From positions 2,666,001 through 2,730,000 of the forward strand of contig NZ_CP102592.1 of NCBI RefSeq assembly GCF_025666195.1: a stretch of 64,000 nucleotides of DNA, read 5' to 3'. The stretch is from Xanthomonas sp. CFBP 8443. GTDB taxonomy: Bacteria > Pseudomonadota > Gammaproteobacteria > Xanthomonadales > Xanthomonadaceae. Numbering within the stretch: the stretch's first letter is position 1; each line of letters begins with the position of its first letter. Position numbers and translations under genes: made by a program. Below, in pieces: positions 1-12,300 of the stretch. Under the pieces are notes generated by a model. That model saw only the letters and a program-made list of their open reading frames with translations. It was not told the DNA's origin and made no database searches.

Positions 1-391
1 GGAATTGCGGTGCGTGGCAGCCGGACATGAATAGGCGCTCAGGAACGACGACGCCGTGCAGGTACAGATAGCGCGCGAGCTCGAATGCGATCAATGCGCC
101 TACACTGTGGCCAAAGAAGGCGAACGGAAGCGCACCCAGCTGCGCGATCGCCGGCGCCATGGCCGGCAGCAGTGCCGCCATGGAATCGATCGGCGGTTCC
201 GCGATCCGCGCGCCGCGGCCCGGTAACTGCACTGCACAGATCTCGATCGCGGGATTCAGTGCGGAACGCCACGGCATGAAGCTGAAGGCGCTGCCGCCCG
301 CGTACGCGAAACAGAACAACCGCATGCTGGGCTGCTGCTGAGCTATGCGCACCAGCCAAGGCGGCGACTGCATGGTAGCGATGCTGTTCAT
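1..391 (-). CDS. Type II thioesterase, NRPS-associated (partial, C-terminus outside window)
   Basis: Stand-alone alpha/beta-hydrolase of the type II thioesterase family, which hydrolyses mis-primed or stalled acyl groups from NRPS carrier domains in the cytoplasm. The 130 visible residues contain the N-terminal FCFAYAGGSA segment (residues 26-35), the LPGRG motif typical of the family (residues 56-60) and the nucleophile motif GHSVGA with Ser96. The Asp and His of the triad would lie beyond the window edge. The ATG overlaps the stop of the upstream NRPS as ATGA, and a GAGG lies 7 nt before the ATG, so it is translationally coupled as the last visible gene of the operon. Family membership is clear; its substrate is not visible. 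Confidence 0.93.
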   Translation of the reverse strand, partial: MNSIATMQSPPWLVRIAQQQPSMRLFCFAYAGGSAFSFMPWRSALNPAIEICAVQLPGRGARIAEPPIDSMAALLPAMAPAIAQLGALPFAFFGHSVGALIAFELARYLYLHGVVVPERLFMSGCHAPQF

Positions 392-3300
392 GGATTCGCC
401 TCAAGTGGTGCGCGCGCAATGCGCCCAGCTGCCTGCGCCGTTTGCGGCGATCGCTCGCTGCGTTCCAGGAACGCCAGGATCGCTGCCGCGACGCGTTCGA
501 CGTGGGGCGCGCGCAACAGCCCGTCATGGTCCGTGTCGATCGCCTGCGTCTCGACAGCGCCGATCTGGATCCGTGCCGGATGCGGATCTGGACCCGACAT
601 CACTACGCTTTCGTTCGCCCAGAACGCCTGGACCGGCACGTCGACCGGATCGGGCCGGAACGCGGATACCAGCGCAAGGTGATGTGCGGTGATCGGAACC
701 TGGGTCTTGAGGTGATCGAATGCTGCGCGGTCGAAGCCGGACAGGCCCCAAGCCAGCAGTTCGGGTGCCGCGCCTGAAAAGTCCGCTTCGAGCAGTCCCG
801 CGATCGCTTCCAATGCAGGCGGCGCCTCTGTGCCGGCCCATTCGCCGGGAGAAACGCCGCTTGCTCGCAATTCGACCAGCGCAGCCTTGCGCAGCAGTTG
901 CTCCTCCGAGCGTGCCGCGTCACCGAAGTTCGTATGCACATCGATCAATCCCAAATAGTCGACGGTATCGCCATTCTCGGCCAGATACCTGGCCGTCTCC
1001 GCGGCGATCAGTCCGCCGGTGGACCAACCCAGCAAGCGGTAAGGGCCAACAGGTTGTGCGGCGCGTATCGCCGTCGCATACGCCATGGCCATGTCCTGCA
1101 TGGAGTCGATGCGCAGCCGCGATCCGGCAACCTCTGGCGATTGCACGCCATAGACCGGGCAGCGACCGGCGAAACATCCCGCCAATGCCCGATAGACAGA
1201 GACATGTCCGCCGACGGGATGGAAGCAAAAGAGCGGCCGCTGCGAGCCGGATGTCTGCAGCGGCACCAGCGATGACTCCGAATGGCGGTCTTGCTCGACC
1301 ATTTCGGCGAGCGCTTTCACGCTTGGAGACGAGAAGATGCTGGCCAGCGGCAGCGAGACGGCGAAACGCAGCTTGATCGCGTGGATCATCCTGATCGCCA
1401 GCAACGAATGCCCGCCGAGCTCGAAGAAGTGGTCGTCGCGCCCGACTTGCGGCAGGTTCAGCAGTTCGCGAAAGATCTGCGCCATCGCCACCTCGGTGTC
1501 GCCGACGGGCGCTTCGTACTCGCGGCTGCCCTGTGAAAGCTGATCGGGTGCAGGCAGCGCTTTGCGATCCAACTTGCCGTTCGGCGTGAGCGGCAACGCA
1601 TCCAGGCGGACGAATGCGCCTGGAATCATGTAGTCCGGCAGATCGCGTCGCAGGTGTTCACGCAGTTCGCCGATAGAGAATCCGTCGTCCGCAGCGACCA
1701 CGTACGCCACGAGACGCTTGTCGCCCACGGAGTGCTCGTGCGCGACCACTACCGCGTCTCGCACCTTCGGGCAAGCTGCAAGCCATGCTTCGATCTCGCC
1801 GAGTTCGATCCGGAATCCGCGGATCTTCACCTGGGAGTCGTTGCGCCCCAGATACTCGATGTTGCCATCGGGCAACCAACGGCCTAGGTCGCCAGTCTTG
1901 TACATGCGCGCCTCCTCGTCGTTCACGAACGGATCGACCAGGAAGCGTTGCGCGGTCAACTCGGCGCGATTCAGATAGCCGCGGGCGACGCCCGGCCCAC
2001 CGATGTGGAGTTCGCCCGAGACGCCAGGTGGTACCGGCTCTCCTTGTTCGTCCAGAATGTAGACATGCGTGTTTGCGATCGGACGGCCGATCGGCACGCT
2101 GCGCCCTGCGGGTGATGCCGTTTCGACTTCGAACGTGGTTGCGATCGTTGTCGTTTCCGTGGGGCCGTAGGCGTTGACCAGATGCTGCGGCGGTCGTGCA
2201 CCGCTCATTAAGCGTGCCGCGTTGCGCGCATCCAGCACATCTCCGCCGACCAGTAGGTATTTCAGTCCTGCAAATGCCGGACCCAGCATCGCCGCATACT
2301 CGTTGAACAGTCCGGTGGTCAGCAGGATCACCGTGACCCTGGCGCCCGTCAGCAGACGGTTCAAGGCATGCGCGTCCATCAGCACGGATTGCGGGATCAC
2401 CAGCAGCCGCGCGCCATTGAGCAACGCACCCCAGATTTCCCAAACCGACGCGTCGAAAGCCGGATTGGAACCATGGCCAACACAATCCGTCGCCGCGATC
2501 GGCGCGTAGCCGCTGTTGATGACCAGCCGCAGGACGCTGCGGTGCTCGACCATCACGCCCTTGGGCTTCCCGGTCGAACCAGAGGTATAGATGACGTAGG
2601 CAAGGTTGCGCGCGGTCAAGCCAGGGATCCTCGGATCGTGCGCATGTTCGAACTGCGCCGAAGACGCGACCTCCTCCAGCGCGAGCACTGGGCGTCCCGA
2701 GGACGCCGGCATCGGCGTACCTTCCTGCAGGCGCGAACGGATCAGCATAGCCACAGGGGCGGAATCTTCGAGCAAGTACGCGAGACGTTCGGCCGGATAG
2801 TTCGGATCCAGCGGCACATACGCGCCGCCTGCCTTCAGCACGCCGAGCAGACCGATCACCATGTCGAAGCTGCGCTCGACGCAGATCGCGACGCGCTCGT
2901 CCGGACGCACGCCCAATGCGATCAATCGGTGCGCCACCTGGTTCGCACGGCGATTGAGTTCGCCGTAGCTCAAGCACCGGCCATCGCACTCCACCGCGAT
3001 CGCATCCGGGTGCTCCGCCGCTTGCGCTTCGAACACTTCATGGATCAGCTGGTCTTGCGGGTACTCGGCACGTGTCGCGTTGAATTCGACCAGGACCCGA
3101 TCCCGGGCCGCCGCGGGCATCAACGGCAGTTGCCGCAGCGGCCGCTGCGGTTCGCTCTCGAGCGCCTCGACTAGCCCATGCACCACCGTTTCCAGATAGC
3201 TGGCCAACGTCGCTGGATCGATTCCCGCGGCGGATTGCACGGTCAAGCGGAATCCTTGCTGCAAATCGTCTACGGATACCGCCAGCGGATAATTGGTGCG

Positions 3301-6300
3301 TTCCTCGCCGTCGACGACGCGAATGCCTTCCCATGCCCGGCCAGTCGAATCGTCCTGGCGCCGCGCTTCGCCCCTGCCATGCCGGTAATTCATCAATGCC
3401 GTAAACAAAGGCAATGGCAGCGGAACGGCAGAGCAGCGCTGCGCCAGCGCCAACGATGCCTGTTCGTGCGTCAGCAATTCGCTCAGGTTGCGATGCGTGG
3501 CGCGTACCATTTCGCCCACGCCCGTTCCTTCGAACGCGATCCGGATCGGCAGGGTATTGATGAACACACCGACCACGCTTTCGGCGTCGAACGAGTGCTG
3601 CATGCGGCCGGACAGCACCGTACCGAACACAACGTCGTCGCGGCCGCTGCACTGGCCGAGGACGCGCGCCCATGCCAGATGGAACAAGGCCGCTGGCGTC
3701 GCGCCCTGCCGCCGCGCCGCGTCGCGGATACGTTGCGACAGCGCTTCATCGAGCTGCACCTGTGCTTCGCCGACAGATCCGCCGTCGCCCTGTACGTTCA
3801 AGACACCGTAGGGCGCGGTGGGTTCTTCGACGTCGCCCAGGCGCTTGCGGAAATACGCCTCGTGCGCTGCATCCGGCACCGTCTGCGCAGAGGCGATGAA
3901 ATTGCGGTACGGCAAGGGTGCGGCCAGAAGATCGCCGCGTCCCTGCATCAACCATCGCATTTCCTTGAGCAGAATCTGCATCGAGTAGTTGTCGTCGATG
4001 ATGTGATGGCTCAACAATGCCAGCATCCACTCGCCCGACGCCGGATCGGCAGCGGTGTATGCCGTCAGCAACGGCGCATACCGAAGATCCAGCCGTATCC
4101 GGCGCGGATCGGTGCGGGCCAGCAACTGCGGTGCCGCTGCGATACCTGCCGCTAGGGCCACTTCTACGATCTTCAAAGGGGCGCGGCGCTGCACGACCTG
4201 CACAGGTCTCGGCAGTCCTTCCCAGTGCATCGAACTGCGCAGGATGTCGTGGCGGTCGATCACCGCCTGCAATGCGCTCAGGAAATCATCCAGCCGCTCC
4301 CGACGATCGAACGTCGCCACCGTACGTACCAGATAGGCGTCTCCCTCGCCTCCGAGCAAGTGATGGAACAGAATTCCCTCTTGCAGCGGTGCCAGCGGAT
4401 AGATGTCCTGCACGTTCGACACGCCGCCGGGTACGCCGGCGACGATGCCGTCGATCTGTTCCTGGCTCAGGCGTACCAACGGCAGCAGCTCTGGCACGAT
4501 CGACGTGGTCTCCGTCGTGATCTGGTTCGGTGCGATGTCCATGCGCTGCGTGGTCTGCGGATCGCCGGCCAGTTGTTCTGCCAGTGCGCACAGAATGGGC
4601 GTCATGAAGACCATGCGCACATCCGCGCGCAGCCCGTGTTGGCGCAGACGCTCGATCAACCCGATGATCAGCAGCGAGTGGCCGCCGAGTTCGAAGAAAT
4701 GGTCGTGCCGGCCGACCTGGGCCAGGCCGAGGAGGTCCTGCCAGATCGTCGCGATCGCTTGTTCGATCTGGCCGACCGGTGCGGCGTAGAGCCGGCTGGC
4801 GACCGCGTCCTGGTCCGGCGCCGGCAATGCCTGGCGATCCAGCTTGCCGTTGGGCGTCAGCGGCAGCGCGTCCAGCCGCACGAACGCGCTGGGGATCATG
4901 TACTCCGGTAAATCGAGTAGCAGGCGTTCACGCAGAGCCGAAGCTGTCACTTCGGCCTCATCCTGCAAAACAAAATATGCCACCAACCGCGTATCGCCTG
5001 CCCCGTCCTCGCGCGCGATCACCACCGCGTCGCGCACGCCTGCGCAGCCAGCCAGCTTCGCCTCGATCTCCCCCAGCTCGATGCGGAAGCCGCGCAGCTT
5101 CACCTGGAAGTCGTTGCGGCCCAGATACTCCAGGCTGCCGTCCGGCAGCCAGCGGCCGAGGTCGCCGGTCTTGTACATCCGCGCATCCGCATCGCCGGAG
5201 AACGGATCCGGCAAGAAGCGCTCCGCCGTCAGCTGCGGACGCTGCCAATATCCCCGGGCCACGCCGCCGCCAGCGACGTGGAGTTCGCCCGTCACCCCGA
5301 TCGGCACCGGCTGGCGATGACGATCCAGCACGTACAGCCGAAGATCCGGCAAGGCAAGGCCAATCAGGCTGCCCCGCGCCTGCCGCACATCGTCTTCCGT
5401 GATCGGCCGGTACGTCGCATGCACCGTGATCTCGGTGATGCCGTACATGTTGACCAATTGCGTGCGCGCGGCCGCATTGCGCGCGAACCACGGCGCCAGC
5501 ATCGGCAGCTCCAGCGCCTCGCCCCCAAAGACCACCACGCGCAGATGGTGCTCGGCCGTGGCCTCCTGTTGCGCCGCCATCAATGCGCGGAACGCGCTGG
5601 GCGTCTGGTTCAACACCGTGACGCCTTCGCGCACCAGCAGCGCATAAAATTCTGACGGCGTCCGCGCGCACAGCGCCGGCACGATCACCAGGCGGCCGCC
5701 ATAGAACAGTGCTCCCCAGATCTCCCAGACCGAAAAATCGAACGCGAAGGAGTGGAACAGGGTCCACACGTCGCTCTCGTCGAAGCGGAACTGCGCGTGG
5801 GTCGTCGCGAACAGGCGTACGACATGGCCGTGCTCGACCATCACGCCCTTCGGTTGGCCAGTCGAACCGGAGGTGTAGATGACGTAGGCCAGGCTGCGCG
5901 TGGTCAGCGCCGGCACCACCGGATCGTGCTCGGGCATGGCGGCCAGCGATGCCTCTGCATCCAGCACCAGCGTGGGGATCGCCACGCTCGATGCCGGCAG
6001 CCGGTCCTGGAGCGCTGCCTGCGTCAGCAGCGCGACCGGCGCACTGTCTTGCAGCATGTAAGCCAGGCGCTCTGCCGGGTAGATCGGATCGAGCGGCACA
6101 TAACCGCCGCCGGCCTTCAGGATGCCGAGCAGGCCGACCACCATGTCCAAACCACGTTCGGCATGGATGGCGACACGGTCGTCAGGCTGCACACCCAGCG
6201 CGATCAGGCGGTGCGCAACCTGGTTGGCGCGGCGATTCAGTGCGGCGTAGCTGAGGGACCGATCGTCGAACTGCAGCGCGATCGCCTCTGGCGTTCGCAT

Positions 6301-9300
6301 CACTTGCGCTTCGAACAATGCGTGCACTGACCAATGCTGCGAAGACACACTTTGTTCCGCGCTGTCCAAGGCATACACGGATAGATCCGGCGGATAGGCG
6401 GCATGCGTCGCATTGAACCCCGCCAGCACCCGCTCACGCTCGTCGCCGGTCAACAACGGCAGGCGGCTCACCGGCTGCGTCTCGTCGGCCACCATGCCCT
6501 CGAGCAATGTCACCCAGTGCCCCAGCAGCCGCTCCACCGTGCCGCGGTCGAACAGGTCCGTGGCGTAGCCTAGGCTGCCCGCCACCCGCTCCGGCGTCTC
6601 GGTCAGCGACAGCGACAGGTCGAACTGCGCCGTATGGCGTTCGCTGGCGATCCCGGACAGGCGCAGGCCCGACAGTTGCTCAAGATCGCCGGCCGGCGTG
6701 TTGTTCAAGGTCAGCAGCACCTGGAACACCGGGCTATGCGCCAGGCTGCGTTCCGGCTGCAACGCCTCGACCACCTGCTCGAACGGCAGGTCCTGGTGCG
6801 CGTAGGCGCCCAGCGTCGTCGCCTTGACCTGCGCCAACAGCGCCGCCACGCTCGGGGCCGCGGCCAGGTCCACGCGCAGCGCCAGGGTGTTGACGAAGAA
6901 CCCGATCAGCGGTTCGATCTCGGCACGCTGGCGGTTCGCCACCGGGCTGCCGACGACGATGTCGTCCTGGCCGCTCAGCCGCGACAGCAACGCCGACCAG
7001 CCGGCCAGCAGGGTCATGAACAGCGTGACGCCGTGGCGCTGGGACAAGCCACGCAGCGCCGTGGTGAGTTCCGGAGTCAGGCGTACGTCGAGCGCGTCGC
7101 CTGCATAGCGCTGCACGGCCGGACGTGGGCGGTCGGTCGGCAGTTCCAGCAGCGCCGGTGCACCGAGCAGATGCTTGCGCCAAAAGGCGAGTTGGGCCTG
7201 CAATACCTCGCCCTGCAGCCACTGCCGTTGCCAGGCGGCGTAGTCGGCATACTGGATCGGCAGCGGCGGCAAGGGATCGGCGGCGCCCTGGCAGAAGGCC
7301 GTGTACAAGGCGCTGACTTCGCGCACCAGCACGCCGGTGGACCAGCCATCGGAGACGATATGGTGCTGCGTCACCAGCAGCACGTGTTCCTGGTCGCTGA
7401 GTCGCAGCAAGCGGCCGCGGATCAGCGGCCCGACCGACAGATCGAACGGTGCACGCGCCTCTTCGTCGCTGTGTTCGGCCACGGCCGCAACTTGCGCTGC
7501 TTCGCCAAGATTGCGCAGGTCGTGTGCGACCAACACGAACCCGACCTCCGCCGGTGCGATCACCTGTTGCGGCTCGCCCTCGACGCTGACGAACGTCGTA
7601 CGCAGGCTCTCGTGCCGCGCCACGATCCGGTCCAGGCTCGCATGCAAGGCATCGCGATCCAGTGCGCCACGCAACCGCAACGCGGCCGGGATGTGATACG
7701 CCGCACCTGCCGCATGGTCAAGCTGGTCCAGGAACCACAGCCGTTGCTGCGCCCACGACAACGGCAAGGCGCGATCGCGCTCCACCGGCACGATCGCGTC
7801 TTGCGATGAGGCGGTCGCGCCGGAGAGGCCGTGCGCCAGGCCGGCGAGCGTCGGCTGCGCGAACACGTCGCGCAATGCCACCTCCACCCCAAGCGCCGCA
7901 CGCAGGCGGGTCGCCAGACGCACTGCCAGCAGCGAGTGACCGCCGAGTTCGAAGAAGTGGTCATGGCGGCCGACCTGGGCCAAACCGAGCAGGTCCTGCC
8001 AGATCGTCGCGATCGCTTGTTCGATCTGGCCGACCGGTGCGGCGTAGAGCCGGCTGGCGACCGCGTCCTGGTCCGGCGCCGGCAATGCCTGGCGGTCCAG
8101 CTTGCCGTTGGGCGTCAGCGGCAGCGCGTCCAGTCGCACGAACGCGCTGGGGATCATGTACTCCGGTAAATCGAGTAGCAGGCGTTCACGCAGAGCCGAA
8201 GCTGTCACTTCGGCCTCATCCTGCAAAACAAAATATGCCACCAACCGCGTATCGCCTGCCCCATCCTCGCGCGCGATCACCACCGCGTCGCGCACGCCCA
8301 CGCAACTGGTGAGCTTCGCCTCGATCTCGCCCAGCTCTATCCGGAAGCCGCGCAGCTTCACCTGGAAGTCGTTGCGCCCCAGGTACTCCAGGCTGCCGTC
8401 CGGCAGCCAGCGGCCGAGGTCGCCGGTCTTGTACATCCGCGCATCCGCATCGCCGGAGAACGGATCCGGCAGGAAGCGCTCCGCCGTCAGCTGCGGACGC
8501 CGCCAATACCCACGCCCGACCTGCACACCGCCGATATGCAACTCGCCGGTGACACCGACCGGAACCGGCACACCATGCTTGTCCAGGACGTACATCCGCG
8601 TGTTCGCGATCGGCCGGCCGATCGGCACGGTGCCCGGATGCCGGTCGGCATCGCATCGCCAATACGTCACGTCGACCGCCGCTTCCGTCGGCCCGTACAG
8701 GTTGTGCAGGCGAACGTGCGGCAACGCCCGTTGGCAACGCAACTGCAGCGCAGGCGGCAACGCCTCGCCGCTGCACAGCACGTCCCGCACGCTCCCGCAG
8801 CGCGCCGCCTCGGCCCGCTCCAGGAACAGTTGCAACATCGACGGCACGAAATGCGCGAGGGTGATGCCCGCCTCTTCGATCAGGTCCACCAGGTACTCCG
8901 GGTCCTGATGCCCCGCCGGCTTGGCCAGCACCAGCCGCGCGCCGGCCAGCAGCGGCAGGAAGAACTCCCAGACCGATACGTCGAACCCGAACGGCGTCTT
9001 CTGCACGACGCGATCCTCGGCCGACAGCTGGAACTGCGACTGCGCCCACAACAGACGATTGACTACCCCGCGATGCTCGTTCATCGCGCCCTTGGGCTGG
9101 CCGGTGGAGCCCGAGGTGTAGATCACGTAGGCCAGATGCCGCGGGGTCAACCCCGCCACGACCGGGTCGTGCTCGGGCAGCGCGGCCAGCGCCCGGTCTG
9201 CGTCCAGCACCAGTGTCGCGGCCGAGCCGAGCATCGGTAGACGCGCCAGCAGCGCCGCCTGCGTCAGGACGACGCCCGGCGCGCTGTCCTCCAGCATGTA

Positions 9301-12300
9301 GGCCAGGCGATCGTCGGGATAGGACGGGTCCAGCGGCACATAGGCACCACCGGCCTTCAGGATGCCGAGCAAACCCACGACCATCTCCAGGCTACGCTCG
9401 ACGCAGATCGCCACGCGATCGTCGGGCTGCACACCGAGCGCGATCAGGCGATGCGCGAGTTGGTTGGCGCGGCGGTTCAAGATGGCGTAACTGAGGGACT
9501 GGCCGTCGAACTGCAGTGCGATTGCCCCCGGGGTGCGCGCCACCTGTGCTTCGAACAACGCATGCACGGACAGATCCGGCGGATAGGCGGCATGCGTCGC
9601 ATTGAACCCCGCCAGCACCCGCTCACGCTCGTCGCCGGTCAACAGCGGCAGGCGGCTCACCGGCTGCGTCTCGTCGGCCACCATGCCCTCGAGCAATGTC
9701 ACCCAGTGCCCCAGCAGCCGCTCCACCGTGCCGCGATCGAACAGGTCCGTCGCGTAGCCCAGGCTGCCCGCCACCCGCTCCGGCGTCTCGGTCAGCGACA
9801 GCGACAGGTCGAACTGCGCCGTATGGCGTTCGCTGGCGATCCCGGACAGGCGCAGGCCCGACAGTTGCTCAAGATCGCCGGCCGGCGTGTTGTTCAAGGT
9901 CAGCAGCACCTGGAACACCGGGCTATGCGCCAGGCTGCGTTCCGGCTGCAACGCCTCGACCACCTGCTCGAACGGCAGGTCCTGGTGCGCGTAGGCGCCC
10001 AGCGTCGTCGCCTTGACCTGCGCCAACAGCGCCGCCACGCTCGGGGCCGCGGCCAGGTCCACGCGCAGCGCCAGGGTGTTGACGAAGAACCCGATCAGCG
10101 GTTCGATCTCGGCACGCTGGCGGTTCGCCACCGGGCTGCCGACGACGATGTCGTCCTGGCCGCTCAGCCGCGACAGCAACGCCGACCAGCCGGCCAGCAG
10201 GGTCATGAACAGCGTGACGCCGTGGCGCCGGGACAAGCCACGCAGCGCCGTGGTGAGTTCCGGAGTCAGGCGTACGTCGAGCGCGTCGCCTGCATAGCGC
10301 TGCACGGCCGGACGTGGGCGGTCGGTCGGCAGTTCCAGCAGTGCTGGTGCACCGAGCAGATGCGTGCGCCAAAAAGCGAGCTGGGCCTGCAATACCTCGC
10401 CCTGCAGCCACTGCCGTTGCCAGGCGGCGTAGTCGGCATACTGGATCGGCAACGCCGGCAAGGGATCGGCGGCACCCTGGCAGAAGGCCGTGTACAAGGC
10501 AGCGACTTCGCGCACCAGCACGCCGGTGGACCAGCCATCGGAGACAATATGGTGCTGCGTCACCAGCAGCACGTGTTCCTGGTCGCTGAGTCGCAGCAAG
10601 CGGCCGCGGATCAGCGGCCCGACCGACAGATCGAACGGTGCACGCGCCTCTTCGTCGCTGTGTTCGGCCACGGCCGCAACTTGCGCTGCTTCGCCAAGAT
10701 TGCGCAGGTCGTGTGCGACCAACACGAACCCGACCTCCGCCGGTGCGATCACCTGTTGCGGCTCGCCCTCAACGCTGACGAACGTCGTGCGCAGGCTCTC
10801 GTGCCGCGCCACGATCCGGTCCAGGCTCGCACGCAGGGCAGCGCGATCCAGTGCGCCACGCAACCGCAGCGCGGCCGGGATGTGATACGCCGCACCCGCC
10901 GCTTGGTCGAGCTGGTCCAGGAACCACAGCCGTTGCTGCGCCCACGACAACGGCAAGGCGCGATCGCGCTCCACCGGCACGATCGCCTCTTGCGATGAGG
11001 CGGTTGCGCCGGAAAGGGTGTGCGCCAGGCCGGCGAGCGTCGGCTGCGCGAACACGTCGCGCAATGCCACCTCCACCCCAAGCGCCGCACGCAGACGGGT
11101 CGCCAAACGTACCGCCAGCAGCGAGTGGCCGCCGAGTTCGAAGAAGTGGTCGTGCCGGCCGACCTGGGCCAGGCCGAGCAGGTCCTGCCAGATCGCTGCG
11201 ATCGCTTGTTCGATCTGGCCGACCGGTGCGGCGTAGAGCCGGCTGGCGACCGCGTCCTGGTCCGGCGCCGGCAGTGCCTGGCGATCCAGCTTGCCGTTGG
11301 GCGTCAGCGGCAACGCGTCCAGATGCACGAACGCGCTGGGGATCATGTACTCCGGTAAATCGAGTAGCAGGCGTTCACGCAGAGCCGAAGCTGTCACTTC
11401 GGCCTCATCCTGCAAAACAAAATATGCCACCAACCGCGTATCGCCTGCCCCGTCCTCGCGCGCGATCACCACCGCGTCGCGCACGCCTGCGCAGCCAGCC
11501 AGCTTCGCCTCGATCTCCCCCAGCTCGATGCGGAAGCCGCGCAGCTTCACCTGGAAGTCGTTGCGGCCCAGATACTCCAGGCTGCCGTCCGGCAGCCAGC
11601 GGCCGAGGTCGCCGGTCTTGTACATCCGCGCATCCGCATCGCCGGAGAACGGATCCGGCAGGAAGCGCTCCGCCGTCAGCTGCGGACGCTGCCAATATCC
11701 CCGGGCCACGCCGCCGCCAGCGACGTGGAGTTCGCCCGTCACCCCGATCGGCACCGGCTGGCGATGACGATCCAGCACGTACAGCCGAAGATCCGGCAAG
11801 GCACGGCCAATCAGGCTGCCCCGCGCCTGCCGCACATCGTCTTCCGTGATCGGCCGGTACGTCGCATGCACCGTGATCTCGGTGATGCCGTACATGTTGA
11901 CCAATTGCGTGCGCGCGGCCGCATTGCGCGCGAACCACGGCGCCAGCATCGGCAGCTCCAGCGCCTCGCCCCCAAAGACCACCACGCGCAGATGGTGCTC
12001 GGCCGTGGCCTCCTGTTGCGCCGCCATCAATGCGCGGAACGCGCTGGGCGTCTGGTTCAACACCGTGACGCCTTCGCGCACCAGCAGCGCATAAAATTCT
12101 GACGGCGTCCGCGCGCACAACGCCGGCACGATCACCAGGCGGCCGCCATAGAACAGTGCTCCCCAGATCTCCCAGACCGAAAAATCGAACGCGAAGGAGT
12201 GGAACAGGGTCCACACGTCGCTCTCGTCGAAGCGGAACTGCGCGTGGGTCGTCGCGAACAGGCGTACGACATGGCCGTGCTCGACCATCACGCCCTTCGG

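Noticed and set aside
11405..12214. Minus-strand frames rich in Arg/Ala/Gly inside the NRPS genes
   Set aside because: They are out-of-frame readings of A domains. The NRPS frame carries all conserved motifs and no stop for thousands of codons.
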